Assembly: GCA_038322235.1 (NCBI GenBank)
Contig: JBBQFQ010000001.1
Location: forward strand, 62,001-126,000
Origin: SZAS-18 sp038322235
GTDB taxonomy: Bacteria; Verrucomicrobiota; Verrucomicrobiia; Chthoniobacterales; SZAS-18
DNA: 64,000 nucleotides
Reading direction: 5' to 3'
Shown: positions 42,462-50,591 of the stretch, piece by piece
Layout: every line of letters begins with the position of its first letter
How positions within the stretch are numbered: position 1 is the stretch's first letter
The notes under the pieces: model-generated
Databases searched by the model: none
Seen by the model: the letters and a program-made list of their open reading frames with translations, nothing else
What the model was told of the DNA's origin: nothing
Translations under genes and position numbers: made by a program

Positions 42462-44174
42462 TTACTTCCGCAGGAAGGCCTGCGCCCGGGCCAGTCCGTC
42501 CCTTGCCTCGGGAAACTGGGGCCGGACATTGAGGGCCGCGGAGTATTGCCGCACCGCCTCGGCGTACTCACCTTCGTCGATCAAAAGATCGGCGAGCTTC
42601 GCGCGAGCAAAAGCTTGCTGAGGGTTGGCCGCGATGCTGCGCTCGAATTGTTCGCGAGCTTCGCGGGGCTTGCGTTGTTCGACGAGGATTGCTCCCAAAT
42701 TCGCCCGGGCGGAGGGAGATTTGGGGTCGAGTTCAATCGCCCGGCGGTAGTGAGCGGCGGCGTCCGGAATCTCTCCGCGATCACTGGCGGCCAAACCAAG
42801 GTAGTATTCCAGATCCGAGAGGTTGGGGTTGAGCGCCTTGGCCGCCTCGTAATAAGGCACCGCTTCGTCAACGCGGCCCTGCTCATGGAGGACCATCCCG
42901 TAGTTGAGCTGAGCTTGGGCGTCGCTCGGGAGGGTTTGGGCCACAACAGCGCGTCGGGCGTCCAGCGGCATGGCGCGCCCCGTGAGCTGGATGAAGCAGA
43001 GAGTGGCGAACGGGACGACGAGGAGCGCCCACCGGCTACCGTGGATCAGCCAGGGTTGAAACCGCGGCCGGGCGTTCGCGGGGCCGCCCGCACCCGGGTC
43101 GATGCCCAGGGACTGCCGCGTCGAGGACTCGCGCACCTTCCAGATGAACCCATCATAATAAAAGTGGAGGATGGCCGAGGCGGTGACGACTCCGAGCAGC
43201 ACCTGTTTCAGCAGCGGCGAAGGGACGCCACCAGCGAGGAGCGCGATCGCGCCATAAGCGAACACGAGGCCAACGTACAGGCCGACGAGGGAGCCACTGC
43301 GGCGGAAGACGAAGCGAAGGAAACCGCCGATCCCGGGATCCCTTTCCACCCGGTTCTGGTTGTACAGCCACACGATCGAAAGGTACTGCACGTCATGAAA
43401 CACTTCGAAGAGGGCGATCCCGACGAGGATGTTCGCGACGCCATTGTTGCAATACCACCAGAAGGCGAGGCTCGTGGCGAGGAGCAGCAGCTTGATGCCG
43501 CTCAGGCCCCGGCCGCGGCGCCAATCCGTGACATGCTGCCAGGCGAAGACGAGCGTGACGAGGCCCACGGCGGCAAGCATCGCGATGCGAACCGCCTCCA
43601 GGGTGTTCGCGGAGAACGCGGGGCCGCCGCTCTCGTAAAACAGGTCGAGGAACGTCCTCATCCGCATCGGCGAGAGCACGACCCCGGCCGCGAACCAAGT
43701 GAGGCAGAAAAGGAAGTCCGCCCGCGCCCGCCGCGCGGCGAGCGCACCCGACGCCTTTGAGTCATAGATGCGCGCGAACCCGTAGGTTTGCATCATGCCA
43801 TGCCAGATGCCCCAGACGAAGGCAACGACCTCCATCGCCTTCACGCCCCAGACCGAGCAAAGGGCGCAGATGCCGACAATCGCGATGGGGGCGAAAATGA
43901 AGCGGGTCCGAAAGCGCTCGAAAAGCGATGGATCCCCATAGGCCCGGATCATCCCCGGCAAATGATGCCCCATCGCGCCGAACGCCGCGACGAAGAGGTA
44001 GATGTCTTGCGCCGTCCACCGGGTCTGCGCGAGGGCGAAGAGAGGGAGCAGGAGGGCGGGCGTCGCAACGAAGAGCGCCAGATCACGCCAGCGGCTCAGA
44101 ATCCACCGCGAGGCGGCCGGAGCGGCGGGCAATCTCGCCGCGGCGAGAGAAGGTGCGGCCTGGGCGACTGCCAT
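42462..44174 (-). CDS. Polytopic His-rich membrane protein with C-terminal TPRs
   Basis: A 570-residue protein. Roughly nine membrane helices fill residues 22-420. Conserved-looking histidines sit at helix ends: MGHHLPG, IWHGMMQTYGF, FEVFHDVQYL and ILHFYYDGFIW. This pattern is reminiscent of membrane di-iron or heme proteins, though no family is recognised. From about residue 435 four TPR units follow, with DAQAQLNYGMVLHEQGRVDE and IELDPKSPSARANLG helices. The start at 44174 is the first ATG outside the divergent gene. It could be a membrane enzyme with a protein-docking tail. The role is unknown. Confidence 0.75.
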   Translation of the reverse strand: MAVAQAAPSLAAARLPAAPAASRWILSRWRDLALFVATPALLLPLFALAQTRWTAQDIYLFVAAFGAMGHHLPGMIRAYGDPSLFERFRTRFIFAPIAIVGICALCSVWGVKAMEVVAFVWGIWHGMMQTYGFARIYDSKASGALAARRARADFLFCLTWFAAGVVLSPMRMRTFLDLFYESGGPAFSANTLEAVRIAMLAAVGLVTLVFAWQHVTDWRRGRGLSGIKLLLLATSLAFWWYCNNGVANILVGIALFEVFHDVQYLSIVWLYNQNRVERDPGIGGFLRFVFRRSGSLVGLYVGLVFAYGAIALLAGGVPSPLLKQVLLGVVTASAILHFYYDGFIWKVRESSTRQSLGIDPGAGGPANARPRFQPWLIHGSRWALLVVPFATLCFIQLTGRAMPLDARRAVVAQTLPSDAQAQLNYGMVLHEQGRVDEAVPYYEAAKALNPNLSDLEYYLGLAASDRGEIPDAAAHYRRAIELDPKSPSARANLGAILVEQRKPREAREQFERSIAANPQQAFARAKLADLLIDEGEYAEAVRQYSAALNVRPQFPEARDGLARAQAFLRK

Positions 44175-44327
44175 GACGATCGTAGGTGGTTTGGTGAAGC
44201 GAGGCCGGCGGCGGCCGGACGGATGAATGCTGTGGAAATAGCCTAATTGCGGCCGCCCCGCCACTTCTGGATGAACGTTACCAGCCTTTTCCTTGACCGG
44301 ACTGCGCCGCGCCGATACGAAGATTGT

Positions 44328-45251
44328 GTGCGGTACCCCTGTCTCTTCGTTGTTGCCCTGGCCGCTGGAGTGCTGCCAGTCCTTGGACAGATCCCGCAGG
44401 TGGATCAATCCCAGGTCCTCGGACCGCCTCCGGAGCAGCAGCAACCGCCCGAGTCCCGCAGCCTCGGCGAACTGAGCACGGGGGTCGCGCCAAAGAGCCC
44501 CGGCGACCCCGACCTCGGCGAGCAGGTCATTCTGAAGCGTCAGCAGAAGTCCACGCCGTGGCTCTTCTCCGCCGACACTTCGATCAACTACACGAGCAAC
44601 ATCGCGCTCGCGGACAAAGGAGCGAGGGGCGACACGTTTTTCCTCGGTCAACTCGCGCTGAGCTACCAGCGCAAAGTCATCGAAAACCTGTTCTTCGAGA
44701 CGACCGTCTCGCAGGGATTCTTCAAGTATGACCGGTTTCCGGCCTTTGACTTCGACACCCTCAACGCCGGCACCGGCCTGACGTATTTTGCGAAGGGGAT
44801 CGCATTCTCCGCGCGCTACAACTACAACCGCCTGACCGACGGCGCCCAGCACGACGAATTCTTCCGCCAGCATTCGGTGACGCTCGGAGCCCAGAAGACG
44901 ATTTCGGTGAACAGCGCGTTTTTCGCCTACTTCGGCGCGACGGCCCGCTTCAACTGGAACGAGCCCCTGGTGACACAGCGGGATGAGTACTCGATCTACG
45001 TCGGAGGGCGGGTCGCCCTCACGCGGACGCTCACCTTCGATGCTTTCTACCGCGCGGGCGTCTTCAACTACAATTTCCAAAGCCGGACGGACGTGAACCA
45101 GACGCTGGCGCTTTCGCTGCGCTACCAGCCACGCCCGTGGTTTGCCGTCACCGCCTCAAGCTCCTTCGGACTCAACCTCTCGAACCGGGACACCTTCGAC
45201 TATAAAGTGGCGAATACAGGGCTCACGCTGGGCGTGCAGTTCAAGTTCTGA
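44328..45251 (+). CDS. Outer-membrane beta-barrel protein
   Basis: A 307-residue protein with a signal peptide (MRYPCLFVVALAAGVLPVLG) and a Pro/Gln-rich mature start. It then carries about a dozen amphipathic strands alternating aromatic and polar residues (for example FLGQLALSYQRK, FSARYNYNRL, TFDAFYRAGVFNYNF) and ends with GLTLGVQFKF, the classic C-terminal phenylalanine of outer-membrane proteins. A GTG at 44328 gives the best signal peptide; ATG 44271 is possible. It is divergent from the membrane-TPR gene. Its substrate is not evident. Confidence 0.75.
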   Translation: MRYPCLFVVALAAGVLPVLGQIPQVDQSQVLGPPPEQQQPPESRSLGELSTGVAPKSPGDPDLGEQVILKRQQKSTPWLFSADTSINYTSNIALADKGARGDTFFLGQLALSYQRKVIENLFFETTVSQGFFKYDRFPAFDFDTLNAGTGLTYFAKGIAFSARYNYNRLTDGAQHDEFFRQHSVTLGAQKTISVNSAFFAYFGATARFNWNEPLVTQRDEYSIYVGGRVALTRTLTFDAFYRAGVFNYNFQSRTDVNQTLALSLRYQPRPWFAVTASSSFGLNLSNRDTFDYKVANTGLTLGVQFKF

Positions 45252-45260
45252 CCCCCTAGT

Positions 45261-45367
45261 CGAACGTCGAACTTCGAACGCTGAACATCGAACTTCGAAG
45301 GGCTGGCGCGGAAATCGAACCGGAGAGCGGAGGGTGTGATGGGTTCGCGACAGCCTTGGAACGGCCC
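45261..45367 (+). repeat. Composite repeat, copy A: heptads plus 62-bp core
   Basis: Six 7-base units of the form CGAACNN (CGAACGT, CGAACTT, CGAACGC, TGAACAT, CGAACTT, CGAAGGG) occupy 45261-45302. A 62-bp core follows at 45306-45367 that matches 46156-46217 at 56 of 62 positions without gaps. The copy lies directly after the beta-barrel gene and before the methyltransferase. Confidence 0.9.
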
Positions 45368-45413
45368 CTGAAAAATCGCTCGCGAGCCGTGAACCAGCGC
45401 TTTTACTGGCGCG

Positions 45414-46082
45414 ATGCAATTTCGTCTTCCTGATTGGCTGCCGGCGGACGAGCGGACTGCGCGACGCGATTATTACGGGCATCTGCGGGCGGAAGTGATC
45501 GAGGCGATCCCGGACGGCTGCCGCGGTGTGCTGGACGTGGGCTGTGGCCGCGGCACGCTGGGACGCTGGCTGAAGGACCAGGGTGTGGGGCAGGTGAGCG
45601 GACTGGAACTGAACGGCGAGGCCGGGGAGGAGGCCCGGCGCTGGCTGGACGACGTGGAGATCGGAAATTTCGAGCAAGTTCACTTCCCTTGGGCTCCGGG
45701 TTCGTTCGATGCCGTTATTTGCGCCGATGTGCTTGAACATCTTGCCGACCCCTGGACGGCGGTGGCGCGGCTCAAGGCGCTTCTGAAACCGGACGGCTGC
45801 ATCGTAGCCAGCATTCCCAATGTGGCATTCCACCGGAATCTCCGCCGGATGATCCGCGGCAAGTGGCTCTACGCGGACGAAGGTCTCCTCGATCGCACGC
45901 ATCTCCGTTTCTTTACGCTGGAGACGATCGAGGACCTCTTTGCACGGAACGGGATGCGGATCGAGAAAGTGTTCAAGAAGGTGGACGCCGGCGGCAACAT
46001 CCGTTTGCTCAACGCGCTGCTGCTTGGCGCGCTCCGCCACACGCTGTACCTGCACTACATCGTGCGCGTTCGCCTGGCGTAG
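45414..46082 (+). CDS. Class I SAM-dependent methyltransferase
   Basis: A 222-residue Rossmann methyltransferase. The SAM-binding motif is VLDVGCGRGTLGRWL, and AVICADVLEHLADPW is the post-II motif. SIPNVAFHRNLRRMIRGKWLYA and the LLDRTHLRFFTLETIEDLF stretch resemble methyltransferases found in surface-polysaccharide or lipid gene clusters. The acceptor is unknown. It stands alone between two copies of a composite repeat 850 bases apart, and the terminator at 46366 probably ends its transcript. Confidence 0.9.
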   Translation: MQFRLPDWLPADERTARRDYYGHLRAEVIEAIPDGCRGVLDVGCGRGTLGRWLKDQGVGQVSGLELNGEAGEEARRWLDDVEIGNFEQVHFPWAPGSFDAVICADVLEHLADPWTAVARLKALLKPDGCIVASIPNVAFHRNLRRMIRGKWLYADEGLLDRTHLRFFTLETIEDLFARNGMRIEKVFKKVDAGGNIRLLNALLLGALRHTLYLHYIVRVRLA

Positions 46083-46096
46083 CCGGAACGCGGGAG

Positions 46097-46305
46097 CGAA
46101 CGCTGAACGCTGAACGTCGAACGTCGAACGTCGAAGGTCGAAGGTCGAAGGTCGAGCGCGGAAATCGGAGCGGAGAGCGGAGGGCGTGATCGGTTCGCGA
46201 AAGCCTTGGAAGGGCCCTTAATCGGTCCGCAAACGGGAGCGGACGCGCGAACCGAACTTCTGTCCTTCGAAGTTCGATGTTCCGCGTTCAACGTTCGATG
46301 TTCCG
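46097..46305 (+). repeat. Composite repeat, copy B: heptads, core and inverted heptads
   Basis: Eight heptads (CGAACGC, TGAACGC, TGAACGT, CGAACGT twice, CGAAGGT three times) fill 46097-46152, merging into the core at 46156-46217. At 46264-46305 six heptads of the opposite orientation follow (CCTTCGA, AGTTCGA, TGTTCCG, CGTTCAA, CGTTCGA, TGTTCCG). The two heptad arms could pair into a long imperfect hairpin with the core in the loop. Confidence 0.9.
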
Positions 46306-46365
46306 CAGACCGTCCCCCCGTTCTTGCACTCCGGAAAAAGCGGCGTAACCTCCTGACCCTGTTGT

Positions 46366-46398
46366 AAGCGCGGGAAACGATTTTCCCGCGCTTTTTCA
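46366..46398 (+). terminator. Strong terminator upstream of rpsA
   Basis: AAGCGCGGGAAA (46366-46377) and TTTCCCGCGCTT (46382-46393) form a 12-bp stem with a 4-base loop followed by T residues. It ends 76 bases before the rpsA start codon. It ends transcripts entering from the methyltransferase side, or it could be an rpsA attenuator. Confidence 0.75.
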
Positions 46399-46473
46399 TC
46401 GGCACAAGCGGTCAACCAAACAACCCAACCCCAACCTAATGAGCCTCGTCTCGTTCCATCCCCACTCCCCCCT

Positions 46474-48153
46474 ATGATTTCGATGCAGGAATTGCTCGCG
46501 AAGTCCCTGCGCGATTACAAAGAGGGGACCATCATCAAAGGCCGCATTCTCGAAGTGCGTCCGCGCGAAGTCCTCGTGGACATCGGCTACAAGTCGGAGG
46601 GCGTCATCAGCCTCCACGAATTCGAAGACACCGATCAACTCGAGGTCGGTGATGAGGTCGAAGTGCTCCTGGAGCGCCTCGAAAACGACGAGGGCATGGT
46701 CGTCCTCTCCCGCGAAAAGGCGATGCATCGCCAGAACTGGGAGAAGATCGTCAAGGTCTTCCACGGTGGCGGCCTCATCAAAGGCAAGGTCAAGGCGGCG
46801 GTCAAAGGCGGCCTTCTGGTCAACATCGGCGTGGAAGCGTTCCTCCCGAGTTCCCAGGTGGACATCGTCCAGCCGAAAGACCTCAACGTTTACGTGGGCA
46901 ACACGTACGATTTCAAGATCGTGAAGCTGAACGACGACCGCAAGAACGTCGTCCTGAGCCGCCGCGAACTCATCGAGCAGGAGCGCGCGGAAAAGCGAAA
47001 GGCTTTCCTCGAGACGGTCAACCCCGGCGAAACGATCAAGGGCACGGTGAAGAACTTGACCGACTTCGGCGCGTTCATCGACCTCAACGGCATCGACGGT
47101 CTGCTCCACATCACGGACATGACTTGGGGCCGGCTCAACCACCCGAGCGAATTGCTCAAGGTGGGTCAGGAACTCAACGTCCTCATCCTCGACATCAACA
47201 AGGAGAAGGAGCGCGTGTCGCTCGGTCTCAAGCAGATGGCGGGCAATCCTTGGGACAAGATCGAAGAGCGCTTCCCCGTCGGCCAGCGCGTCAAGGGCAA
47301 GGTCACCAACCTCGTTCCCTACGGCGCGTTCGTGCAGATCGAAGAAGGCGTCGAAGGCCTTATCCACGTGTCCGAACTGTCCTGGACGAAGCGCATCGTG
47401 CGCCCGGCCGACATCCTCAGCACGGGCCAGGAAGTCGAAGCGGTGGTGCTCGGCGTCAACAAGGACGAACAGAAGATCTCGCTCGGCCTGCGCCAGCTCG
47501 AGACCAACCCTTGGGACGAGATCGAGCAGCGCTACCCGACCGGCAAGGTCATCGAGGGCCAGGTCCGCAACATGACCGCGTACGGCGCGTTCGTGGAGAT
47601 CGAGGAAGGCATCGACGGCATGATCCACGTCTCCGACATGAGCTGGACCCGCAAGGTCAACCATCCGTCGGAAGTCCTGAAGAAGGCCGACGTCGTGAAG
47701 GCAGTGGTCATCGACATCGACAAGACCAACCAGCGCATCAGCCTCGGCATGAAGCAGCTCGAGAACGATCCTTGGCGCGAAATCGACGGACGCTACAAGA
47801 TCGGCGATCTCGTCAAGGGCACCGTCACGAAGCTCGCCAGCTACGGCGCGTTCGTACAGCTCGCCGACGAAATCGACGGCCTCGTGCACATCTCGCAGCT
47901 CAGCGAGGATCGCGTGGACAAGGTCAAGGACGTGCTCAAGGTCGGTCAGGAGGTCGAAGCGCGCGTCATCAAGGTCGACAAGGGCGAACGCCGCATCGGC
48001 CTCTCCATCAAGGCCGCGAACTACAGCGAAGAGGATCTGAAGCGTGAAACGGAAGCGTTCGACACGATCCGTCCGGGCGAAGACCTCGTGGGCCTCGAGC
48101 AGGCCTTCCTCGCCGCCGAGGAGTATCGTCCCGGCGACACGAAGAAGAAGTAA
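46474..48153 (+). CDS. rpsA: 30S ribosomal protein S1
   Basis: A 559-residue protein with six S1 RNA-binding domains. The first two are the divergent ribosome-anchoring copies; the last four share the pattern YGAFVQIEEGVEGLIHVSELSW with DKKE-type charged tails. S1 recruits mRNA to the 30S subunit, which matters in an organism with few Shine-Dalgarno sites. Homology begins near MQELLAKSLRDYKEGTIIKG, so either ATG 46474 or 46483 fits. A strong terminator follows at 48186. A long antisense frame over it is an artefact of its codon use. Confidence 0.97.
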   Translation: MISMQELLAKSLRDYKEGTIIKGRILEVRPREVLVDIGYKSEGVISLHEFEDTDQLEVGDEVEVLLERLENDEGMVVLSREKAMHRQNWEKIVKVFHGGGLIKGKVKAAVKGGLLVNIGVEAFLPSSQVDIVQPKDLNVYVGNTYDFKIVKLNDDRKNVVLSRRELIEQERAEKRKAFLETVNPGETIKGTVKNLTDFGAFIDLNGIDGLLHITDMTWGRLNHPSELLKVGQELNVLILDINKEKERVSLGLKQMAGNPWDKIEERFPVGQRVKGKVTNLVPYGAFVQIEEGVEGLIHVSELSWTKRIVRPADILSTGQEVEAVVLGVNKDEQKISLGLRQLETNPWDEIEQRYPTGKVIEGQVRNMTAYGAFVEIEEGIDGMIHVSDMSWTRKVNHPSEVLKKADVVKAVVIDIDKTNQRISLGMKQLENDPWREIDGRYKIGDLVKGTVTKLASYGAFVQLADEIDGLVHISQLSEDRVDKVKDVLKVGQEVEARVIKVDKGERRIGLSIKAANYSEEDLKRETEAFDTIRPGEDLVGLEQAFLAAEEYRPGDTKKK

Positions 48154-48185
48154 TCGCCTCGCGAAGCCAGAATCGCAGCAATCCC

Positions 48186-48220
48186 GCGGCCCCGTCGAAA
48201 GACGGGGCCGCTTTCTTTTC
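48186..48220 (+). terminator. Rho-independent terminator of rpsA
   Basis: GCGGCCCCGTC (48186-48196) and GACGGGGCCGC (48201-48211) make an 11-bp stem closed by a GAAA tetraloop, followed by TTTCTTTTC. Confidence 0.93.
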
Positions 48221-48242
48221 GCCGCAGGATTCCCCGAGGATT

Positions 48243-49613
48243 TTATTTCGAGTGGAGCCAGTGCAACCCTGCACCGAGCACGTCATCTTGCGTTGGGTTG
48301 CTGCCCGGCTCAGCCTTTTCGTCCGGAGCGATTCCGACGCCCTCGATGACGGATCCGTCGGCATCCTGAGCCTCCCACGAGGGGATCATCGCGACGACAC
48401 CGTTCCCCAAATCATAGGGCTGGGGATTTCCGGACGAACCGAAGCTCCGATCGCCGAAGAGTCTCGCACGCGCGCCGTGGCGCATCATGAGCAGGAATGA
48501 CTCGTTGCTGCTGAAACACATCGGACCCATGAGCACCGCCACCCGGCCCTGAAAACGCTTCGCCGGATCTGTCGCTGGGGCAATGCGGCGCGACTGCACC
48601 GGGCTCCAGCCTCCGGGTGCGAGCGGATCGCGCGAGCGATGCCGGGCGAAAACGTGATCGTCCGTTACGAAACGCGCCGCCACCGCTTGGGCATGACGCT
48701 CGTCACCGCCTGAATTGAAGCGAACATCGAGAATGAGGCCGGCGGCCCCGCTGCTCGTCAACTCGTCGAGAGCCCCGAAGAGGACCCGAAACGACGCGTC
48801 ATCGCCCTGCCAAGAGGCGATCATGAGGTAGCCAATCCCGTCGGGAAACCGACCGACCGCCAGAGTCGGACTCAGCAGCTTCCAGCCCGGAACGGCGCCG
48901 GGCAGTCGCGAAGCGTCGGCGTTGGGCCGGAGATCCGGCCGAAAGGTCGGTACGGCGACATCGCCCACCTCAAAAAAGAGGTGCCCATCCTTCGCTCCCG
49001 CAAGGAGGGCGCCCGCCTGGGTGGCCCAGGAAATCGGATCAGACCCGAGTTTCAGGGCCCCGTCGGCGCGATTCCAGATGACATCCCAGTCGTGAATCAG
49101 TCGGTCACGGTACGAATAGTGTTGGTCGATCGCCCGCCGGAGCGCGGCGACCGCAGCCGCGTTTCGGACTTCTGTCGTTTGATCTGAAACTGCCGCCCGC
49201 GTCTGGAAGCTCAGGGGAATCGACGAGAGAGACTCTCCGGCCAGGTTCTTGAAGCCCCGGGACGCAGCGCAGTTCAAGCTGAATGAGTACGCGGCCGCGG
49301 GTCGGAGCCGAACCGGGAGGACAAAGGTCCTCGGATTCTCCCACCGGCCCGGACCGGCAACGACCGGGAACGACGGCCCGCCACCGCACAGCGAATATCC
49401 TCGCTGGTCCATTTCCTGATCGAACAACAGACGGATCTCGGAACAGGCTGGATCAACGAGTTCCTTTCCGTTCGCCGGTGAAACCGAAAGCACAGAGGGA
49501 GGCGCCGCGCGCGCGGCGACGGCGCAACAGACGAGGACGAAAAGAGGCGCAGCTCTCCGCCATCGCCAGTCCGGCGTTCCGAAGGGTCGGACGTCCCGCA
49601 TTTGCTGAGGCAT
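48243..49613 (-). CDS. Secreted S41-family peptidase with Ig-like domain
   Basis: A 456-residue protein with a signal peptide (cleaved near ARAAPPS). An N-terminal SbsA-type Ig-like domain (about 40-138: SPANGKELVDPACSEI, LLFDQEMD) precedes a C-terminal processing-peptidase domain. The likely nucleophile is S368 in GPMCFSSNES. The lysine of the usual catalytic dyad (FGKG) is replaced in FGSSGNPQP, as seen in some S41 subgroups, so the mechanism or activity is uncertain. DVRFNSGGDE is another S41 signature. An orphan HTH protein is encoded 50 bases upstream on the same strand. Confidence 0.85.
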   Translation of the reverse strand: MPQQMRDVRPFGTPDWRWRRAAPLFVLVCCAVAARAAPPSVLSVSPANGKELVDPACSEIRLLFDQEMDQRGYSLCGGGPSFPVVAGPGRWENPRTFVLPVRLRPAAAYSFSLNCAASRGFKNLAGESLSSIPLSFQTRAAVSDQTTEVRNAAAVAALRRAIDQHYSYRDRLIHDWDVIWNRADGALKLGSDPISWATQAGALLAGAKDGHLFFEVGDVAVPTFRPDLRPNADASRLPGAVPGWKLLSPTLAVGRFPDGIGYLMIASWQGDDASFRVLFGALDELTSSGAAGLILDVRFNSGGDERHAQAVAARFVTDDHVFARHRSRDPLAPGGWSPVQSRRIAPATDPAKRFQGRVAVLMGPMCFSSNESFLLMMRHGARARLFGDRSFGSSGNPQPYDLGNGVVAMIPSWEAQDADGSVIEGVGIAPDEKAEPGSNPTQDDVLGAGLHWLHSK

Positions 49614-49663
49614 ACCTCCTCAAATGGGCCAGATCCAGCCTTGTCCGCCTTCCGCCCGGCAGT

Positions 49664-49963
49664 CTACCGGAAGAGCCGATTGGTCTTCCGGGTGGGAGAT
49701 TCCGAAAGGCATCGCAGAAACCACGTCGTGGCCGCCCCCCGCGTGGAAACCGCCAGCTTCCGCAAGATGCTCGCCACGTGGACTTCGATCGCCGGCAAGG
49801 GAACCGCGAGGGTGCGGGCGATCTCGGCGTTTTGGGCCCCCTCGGAAATGAGCGCGAGCACCCGCACCTCCGTTGAGCTCAGGATCGCGACAGGACGCGG
49901 AGACACCAAGGGCGCACTGCCCGAGGCGTCGGCTGGCTCACACCTCGCGACGTCACCGTTCAC
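49664..49963 (-). CDS. LuxR/GerE-type helix-turn-helix protein
   Basis: A 99-residue protein consisting mainly of a LuxR-type HTH: LSSTEVRVLALISEGAQNAE, IARTLAVPLPAIEVHVASIL and RKLAVSTRGAA. No receiver or ligand domain is attached. The usual S-x-x-T-V-x-x-H pattern is altered (LPAIEVHV). It may be a truncated regulator or a small stand-alone DNA-binding protein. It lies just upstream of the S41 peptidase gene and could regulate it. Confidence 0.7.
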   Translation of the reverse strand: MNGDVARCEPADASGSAPLVSPRPVAILSSTEVRVLALISEGAQNAEIARTLAVPLPAIEVHVASILRKLAVSTRGAATTWFLRCLSESPTRKTNRLFR

Positions 49964-50157
49964 ACTGATAAAGACGCCGGACGGCGGGGGATATTACCAA
50001 GAATCGTCCAGCCGCTCAAATTTGTAGCGCTTCGTCTGGTCGAGGGCCACCCTCCTCTCCAACCTGGAAGACACGGGTTTCAGAATCCGACGATTGCCCA
50101 CGGGCCGGAATGCATTCAGACTCCCGCACGCAGTCAACCCACCCGAATTTTACGAAC

Positions 50158-50505
50158 ATGGAAAAGCCCGTCATCACCGCCTACCTCAAAACGCATTGTG
50201 GCTGGAGCGCCGGCGTTCGCGCCGTGCTCAAGAAACACGATCTCGCCTACACCGAGAAAGACATCATCCAGAACCCGGCGTTTCGTTGGGAAATGGAGCA
50301 GAAGAGCGGCCAACCGCTTTCGCCGTGCGTCGAGGTCAATGGGACGATGATCCCGGACATCAGCGGCGAGGACCTCGAGGCCTGGCTGCTCAAGCACGGC
50401 GTTGTCGGCGAGAACAACGCCCCCGTGGGCGTGCCGCTCAACTCCCCGTGCACCGACGCCGAGCATGCGGCCATGGCGGCCGGTCAGCCACTGCACGTGC
50501 GCTGA
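50158..50505 (+). CDS. Glutaredoxin-like protein (CGWS active site)
   Basis: A 115-residue protein of the glutaredoxin fold. The active site THCGWSAGVR has a single cysteine followed by Ser, a monothiol arrangement; the PCVEVNGTMIPDISGEDLEAWL stretch matches the glutathione-binding and cis-Pro region (LSPCVEVNG). A C-terminal extension carries another cysteine (SPCTDAEH). Such proteins reduce mixed disulfides or move Fe-S clusters. Start 50158 is chosen because homology begins at MEKPVITAYLK. A terminator follows before sixA. Confidence 0.82.
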   Translation: MEKPVITAYLKTHCGWSAGVRAVLKKHDLAYTEKDIIQNPAFRWEMEQKSGQPLSPCVEVNGTMIPDISGEDLEAWLLKHGVVGENNAPVGVPLNSPCTDAEHAAMAAGQPLHVR

Positions 50506-50544
50506 AACGGTGACAGCCACGCGGAACTTCCGCGGCGATTTTCC

Positions 50545-50582
50545 GGCGGACGCGAACAAGCTTTGCGTCCGCCTCTTTTTTT
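50545..50582 (+). terminator. Rho-independent terminator
   Basis: GGCGGACGC (50545-50553) pairs with GCGTCCGCC (50565-50573) and is followed by TCTTTTTTTC. It ends the glutaredoxin transcript 10 bases before the sixA start codon. Confidence 0.9.
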
Positions 50583-50591
50583 CCCACCCGC

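Noticed and set aside
44175..45080. N-terminal extension of the membrane-TPR gene
   Set aside because: It is antisense to the beta-barrel gene, which has a signal peptide and C-terminal Phe.
46097..46160. Heptad array as a CRISPR
   Set aside because: Units are 7 bases with no spacers and no cas genes are nearby.
45252..46473. Insertion sequence around the methyltransferase
   Set aside because: Repeats are present, but there is no transposase, no terminal inverted repeat pair and no obvious target duplication.
46396..47889. 497-codon open frame antisense to rpsA
   Set aside because: It mirrors S1 repeats and its residue pattern (Val/Asp/His/Leu periodicity) comes from the strong codon bias of rpsA. 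It has no recognised domain.
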